8,965 bases of DNA, from NCBI GenBank assembly GCA_031272845.1, contig JAISTA010000130.1:1-8965 (forward strand). The letters are read 5' to 3'. A model generated the notes under the pieces. It made no database searches. It saw only the letters and a program-made list of their open reading frames with translations, and was not told the DNA's origin. Source of the stretch: Oscillospiraceae bacterium (lineage in GTDB: Bacteria; Bacillota; Clostridia; Oscillospirales; Oscillospiraceae). Below, piece by piece: positions 6,052 through 8,965 of this stretch (positions are counted from its first letter, which is position 1; each line of letters begins with the position of its first letter). Made by a program: the position numbers and the translations under genes.

Positions 6052-6104
6052 TTGCGGCGGACACAGTAGGGGACGCTGCCCTCAGCGTCCCGTGCCGCCC
6101 GCAA
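6052..6104 (+). repeat. Long imperfect palindrome, candidate dispersed intergenic repeat
   Basis: The central stem pairs GGGACGCTG (6070-6078) with CAGCGTCCC (6083-6091) around CCCT. After an internal loop, CAC (6062-6064) pairs with GTG (6092-6094). TTGCGGCGG (6052-6060) pairs with CCGCCCGCAA (6095-6104) with one bulged base. The core of the form 'TAGGGG-ACGCTGCCCTCAGCGT-CCCG' resembles palindromic intergenic repeats I have seen in clostridial genomes. Only one copy is in this window, so its repetitive nature is inferred. Confidence 0.5.
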
Positions 6105-6167
6105 TAACAAAGGGAAACGCAGCGTTATTCGGGCTTGCAAGCCTGACAGCGCAAAAAGCCGGGCGAC

Positions 6168-7241
6168 ATGAAAAACTTCAATTCACCTGAAACACCAAAG
6201 CTTCTCCGTGAGTTTTTGACGTATCATCTGACGATTAAGGCGCACAGCGCAAAGACTGTCGATGAATACTTCCTTGACTTACGGATGTTTTTGCGTTATA
6301 TTAAAATGCACAGGGGCCTTACGGACGATACCCCGAATTTTGACGACATTCAAATTGCGGACGCGGACGTTGAGTTTATGCGGAAAATCACGTCTTCGGA
6401 AATTTACGATTTCCTGCTGTTTTTGGCGCAGGACAGGGCGGGGCGTGCGGACGCCGCCGCGCTCGGCTCCGGGATTTCGGCGAAATCGCGGGCGCGAAAG
6501 CTCTCAGCGATAAACTCGTTCTTCAAGTACCTAACGGTCACGACAAAGCTGCTTGACGCAAATCCGGCCGCCGATATTGACCAGCCGAAGTTCCGCAAGA
6601 CGCTGCCGCACTATTTATCGCTTGAGGATTCGGTTAAACTCCTGAAAACTGTAGAGACGGACGGCAAAAACCGCAGTAAAACGCGCGATTTCGCGATTTT
6701 AACGCTGTTTTTGAACTGCGGAATGCGCATTTCGGAGCTTATCGGCATCCGCCTGACGGACATTACGGCAAACTCAATCCGCCTGCGCGGCAAGGGCGGC
6801 AAGGAGCGCGTTGTGTTTTTGAACGACGCGTGTGTGTCGGCGCTGAACGCGTATCTTGTTCACCGAAAAATGCTTATGCCGATTGAGCGGGACAAAAACT
6901 GCCTGTTTTTAGCCGGCGGTTCCGGAAACGGCGAGGTCAAGCGTCTCGGGCGCACGACTGTCCACGATATGATAAAAAAGTACGCGCTGAGGGCGGGACT
7001 GCCGTCGTCCGAAATTTCGGCGCACAAGCTGCGGCACACGGCGGCGACGCTTATGCTGGGCAGCGGGGTTGACGTGCGAACGCTCCAGGAGCTTTTGGGA
7101 CACGAAAACCTCAATACAACGCAGATTTACACGCATATTGACAGCGAGCGCCTGCGCGAGGCGGCGCAGCTTATACCCCTTGCCGATTACGGCGAGATAA
7201 AAGACAAGACTGACGGCGCAATGCCGACCAACACAGATTAG
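6168..7241 (+). CDS. XerC/XerD-type tyrosine recombinase
   Basis: This encodes 357 residues, longer than typical XerC/D (about 300) because of an N-terminal extension and a longer arm-type SAM-like domain (about 1-140, including SAKSRARKLSAINSFFKYL) and a short disordered tail. The catalytic domain holds the complete set: Arg187 in CGMRISE, Lys209 in RGKGGKER, His286 and Arg289 in HKLRH, His312 in LLGHEN, and the nucleophile Tyr321 in TTQIYTHI. Such enzymes cut and rejoin DNA through a 3'-phosphotyrosine, for example resolving chromosome dimers at dif. Codon use and GC match dnaK and lepA, which argues for a resident gene rather than a recent phage integrase. ATG 6168 is the first possible start after an in-frame TGA at 6144, with no good Shine-Dalgarno. 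It lies 8 bp before lepA, so the two are probably cotranscribed. I leave the symbol blank because XerC, XerD, XerA and XerS cannot be separated here. Confidence 0.92.
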   Translation: MKNFNSPETPKLLREFLTYHLTIKAHSAKTVDEYFLDLRMFLRYIKMHRGLTDDTPNFDDIQIADADVEFMRKITSSEIYDFLLFLAQDRAGRADAAALGSGISAKSRARKLSAINSFFKYLTVTTKLLDANPAADIDQPKFRKTLPHYLSLEDSVKLLKTVETDGKNRSKTRDFAILTLFLNCGMRISELIGIRLTDITANSIRLRGKGGKERVVFLNDACVSALNAYLVHRKMLMPIERDKNCLFLAGGSGNGEVKRLGRTTVHDMIKKYALRAGLPSSEISAHKLRHTAATLMLGSGVDVRTLQELLGHENLNTTQIYTHIDSERLREAAQLIPLADYGEIKDKTDGAMPTNTD

Positions 7242-7249
7242 GACAGCTA

Positions 7250-8965
7250 ATGCAGGATAAAATCCGAAACTTTTCAATAATCGCCCATATCGACCACGGC
7301 AAGTCTACGCTTGCTGACCGTCTGCTTGAAACCTGCGGCGCAATCTCCGCGCGGGATATGGAGAACCAGGTGCTTGACGATATGGACCTTGAGCGCGAGC
7401 GCGGCATTACGATAAAGGCGCGCGCCGCCCGAATGACGTACCGCGCAAGGGACGGCGGGGATTATACGCTGAACCTTATCGACACGCCGGGACACGTAGA
7501 CTTTAACTATGAGGTCTCGCGGTCTCTTGCGGCGTGCGAGGGCGCGGTGCTTGTTGTGGACGCGTCTCAGGGCGTTGAGGCGCAGACGCTTGCAAACACG
7601 TATCTTGCGATTGACAACAACCTCGCGATACTGCCTGTTGTAAACAAAATCGACCTCCCGGCGGCCGACCCCGCGCGAGTTAAAAAAGAAATTGAGGATA
7701 TTATCGGAATTCCGGCAGAGGACGCGCCGGAAATTTCGGCCAAGGCGGGGCTTAATATCGAGCAGGTGCTTGAGGGCATTGTGCGGGAGGTGCCGCCGCC
7801 GGACGGCGACGAGTCCGCGCCGCTTTCCGCGCTCATATTCGACAGCCAGTTTGACGCGTATCGCGGCGTTATAGTCCTTGTGCGCGTGTTTGACGGCAAG
7901 GTTTCGGCCGGAGACGAGATTTTGTTTATGGCGACAGGTGCGAGTCACCGCGTGGCCGAGGTCGGCTACATTGTCCCGCGCGGATTAGCGCCTTGTGCGT
8001 CGCTTTCAGCCGGTGAGGTCGGGTATATCACGGCGAGCATAAAGACCGTTTCGGATACGCACGTAGGCGATACCGTGACGCATTCGGAACGACCCGCCGC
8101 TGCGGCGCTGCCCGGATACAAGGCGGCGCAGCCGATGGTGTTTTCCGGCGTTTATCCGTCTGACGGGGCGAAGTATCCTGACTTGCGCGACGCGCTTGAA
8201 AAGCTGACGCTCAACGACTCGTCGCTTTCCTTTGAACCCGAAACGTCCGCCGCTCTCGGCTTCGGCTTTCGCTGCGGCTTTCTGGGGCTTTTGCACCTTG
8301 AGGTGATTCAGGAGCGGCTGGAGCGCGAGTATAACCTTGACCTTATAACAACAGCGCCGTCCGTTGTCTACAAGATAACGATGACAAGCGGCGAGACCGT
8401 TATGATCGACAATCCGCTGAATTATCCAGACCCCGCTGTAATCGACGTGGCAGAGGAGCCTTTTGTCAAGGCCTCGATTATCACGCCGCCTGAATTTGTC
8501 GGCAACCTTATGGATTTATGTCAGGACAGGCGCGGCGAATACCGGGATATGAAGTATCTCGACGAAACGCGGGTTGAGCTGCACTATAAGCTTCCTCTGG
8601 GCGAGATAATATACGACTTTTTCGACGCGCTCAAGTCCCGCTCTAAGGGCTACGCCTCGCTCGACTACGAGCTGATGGATTACCGCCCGTCTGAGCTTGT
8701 GCGGCTGGACATTTTGCTGAACAGTGAGACGGTAGACGCGCTGTCGTTTATCGTGCACCGCGACAAGGCGTATGCGCGCGGGCGCAGAATTGTCGAAAAG
8801 CTCAAGGATAATATACCGCGCCAGCTGTTTGAGGTGCCCGTTCAGGCGGCGATAGGAGGCAAGGTTATCGCCCGCGAGACGATACGCGCTCTGCGCAAGG
8901 ACGTTCTTGCAAAGTGCTACGGCGGCGACATTACGCGAAAGAAAAAGCTCCTGGAAAAACAAAAG
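7250..8965 (+). CDS. lepA: Elongation factor 4 / LepA, 3' end cut by the window
   Basis: 572 codons are open to the window edge. The family is about 600 residues, so roughly 30 C-terminal residues are missing. GTPase motifs are all present: G1 AHIDHGKST (12-20), the switch-I motif ERERGITIKA (48-57), G3 DTPGH (78-82) and G4 NKID (132-135). The LepA-type start (RNFSIIAHIDHGKSTL) and the LepA-specific block IDNPLNYPDP, followed by FVKASIITPPEFVGNLMDLC, separate it from EF-G. The C-terminal domain begins with DALSFIVHRDKAYARGR and reaches VQAAIGGKVIARETIRALRKDVLAKCYGGDITRKKKLLEKQK. LepA is a ribosome-associated GTPase that back-translocates or remodels stalled ribosomes and aids initiation and ribosome assembly. 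The start ATG 7250 lies 8 bp after the recombinase stop, with a weak AGGA signal. In many Firmicutes lepA lies upstream of hrcA. Here it is downstream of dnaK. Confidence 0.98.
   Translation, partial: MQDKIRNFSIIAHIDHGKSTLADRLLETCGAISARDMENQVLDDMDLERERGITIKARAARMTYRARDGGDYTLNLIDTPGHVDFNYEVSRSLAACEGAVLVVDASQGVEAQTLANTYLAIDNNLAILPVVNKIDLPAADPARVKKEIEDIIGIPAEDAPEISAKAGLNIEQVLEGIVREVPPPDGDESAPLSALIFDSQFDAYRGVIVLVRVFDGKVSAGDEILFMATGASHRVAEVGYIVPRGLAPCASLSAGEVGYITASIKTVSDTHVGDTVTHSERPAAAALPGYKAAQPMVFSGVYPSDGAKYPDLRDALEKLTLNDSSLSFEPETSAALGFGFRCGFLGLLHLEVIQERLEREYNLDLITTAPSVVYKITMTSGETVMIDNPLNYPDPAVIDVAEEPFVKASIITPPEFVGNLMDLCQDRRGEYRDMKYLDETRVELHYKLPLGEIIYDFFDALKSRSKGYASLDYELMDYRPSELVRLDILLNSETVDALSFIVHRDKAYARGRRIVEKLKDNIPRQLFEVPVQAAIGGKVIARETIRALRKDVLAKCYGGDITRKKKLLEKQK

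Noticed and set aside
6132..6143. GGCTTGCAAGCC palindrome as a dif or att core next to the recombinase
   Set aside because: dif sites are about 28 bp with two half-sites around a 6-bp centre. This 12-bp palindrome lacks that structure, so it is kept only as a note in the spacer finding.
6168..7241. Reading the recombinase as the integrase of a mobile element covering the window
   Set aside because: No direct-repeat attachment sites, tRNA gene, excisionase or phage genes are visible, and its codon use matches the flanking housekeeping genes.
7274..7948. 224-codon open frame on the minus strand
   Set aside because: It lies entirely within lepA, whose + strand translation carries all GTPase motifs. 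The antisense product is Arg/Val-rich with no recognisable domain.
1..8965. CRISPR arrays, tRNA or rRNA genes, insertion-sequence ends
   Set aside because: No regularly spaced repeats, cloverleaf-like sequence, rRNA motifs or transposase reading frames were seen.

Overview
The window looks like a chromosomal piece of an anaerobic, low-to-mid GC Firmicute of class Clostridia, probably Oscillospiraceae-like. This is inferred from a perfect CIRCE/HrcA heat-shock control region, a DnaK of Gram-positive type without the N-terminal-domain insert of proteobacterial DnaK, a DUF5104-type lipoprotein, and a clostridial-style Rhs core with an 'RYRGY...DVETG.YY...RYYDP..GRFINAD' motif. All confidently called genes lie on the + strand.

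Bases 1-1620 are the eroded 3' end of an Rhs/polymorphic-toxin locus. In order they hold: two tiny ATGA-overlapping reading frames (2-73 and 70-174), an unrecognised AT-rich gene that resembles an immunity gene (180-656), a 26-codon C-terminal remnant that reads like the end of a toxin tip (668-748), an ATGA-overlapped membrane-anchored gene resembling NTF2-fold immunity proteins (745-1143), and a start-less fragment of the Rhs-associated core (1144-1620). The core fragment runs in the same frame as the preceding gene, right after its stop codon, and ends seven residues after the DPTGK boundary, so its own toxin tip is essentially gone. This is the footprint expected of displaced 'orphan' core-tip/immunity modules. 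The main rhs gene, if it exists, lies to the left of the window.

Bases 1621-1850 hold no gene but carry a strong sigma-A-type promoter overlapped by a perfect 9-9-9 CIRCE operator. This drives the heat-shock cluster: hrcA (1851-2852), a DUF5104-like lipoprotein gene set between hrcA and grpE (2866-3435), grpE (3503-4033) and dnaK (4164-6002). HrcA represses through CIRCE, GrpE is the nucleotide exchange factor of DnaK, and DnaK is the Hsp70 chaperone. No dnaJ follows dnaK.

After dnaK comes a 165-bp spacer rich in palindromes: one GC-rich hairpin and one larger imperfect hairpin. Then come a XerC/D-type tyrosine recombinase with all catalytic residues (6168-7241) and, 8 bp later, lepA/EF4 (7250 to the window end, lacking only its C-terminal tail). 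The common Firmicute order is lepA-hemW-hrcA-grpE-dnaK-dnaJ. Here lepA is downstream of dnaK, with a recombinase where dnaJ would be expected, so the neighbourhood has been rearranged.
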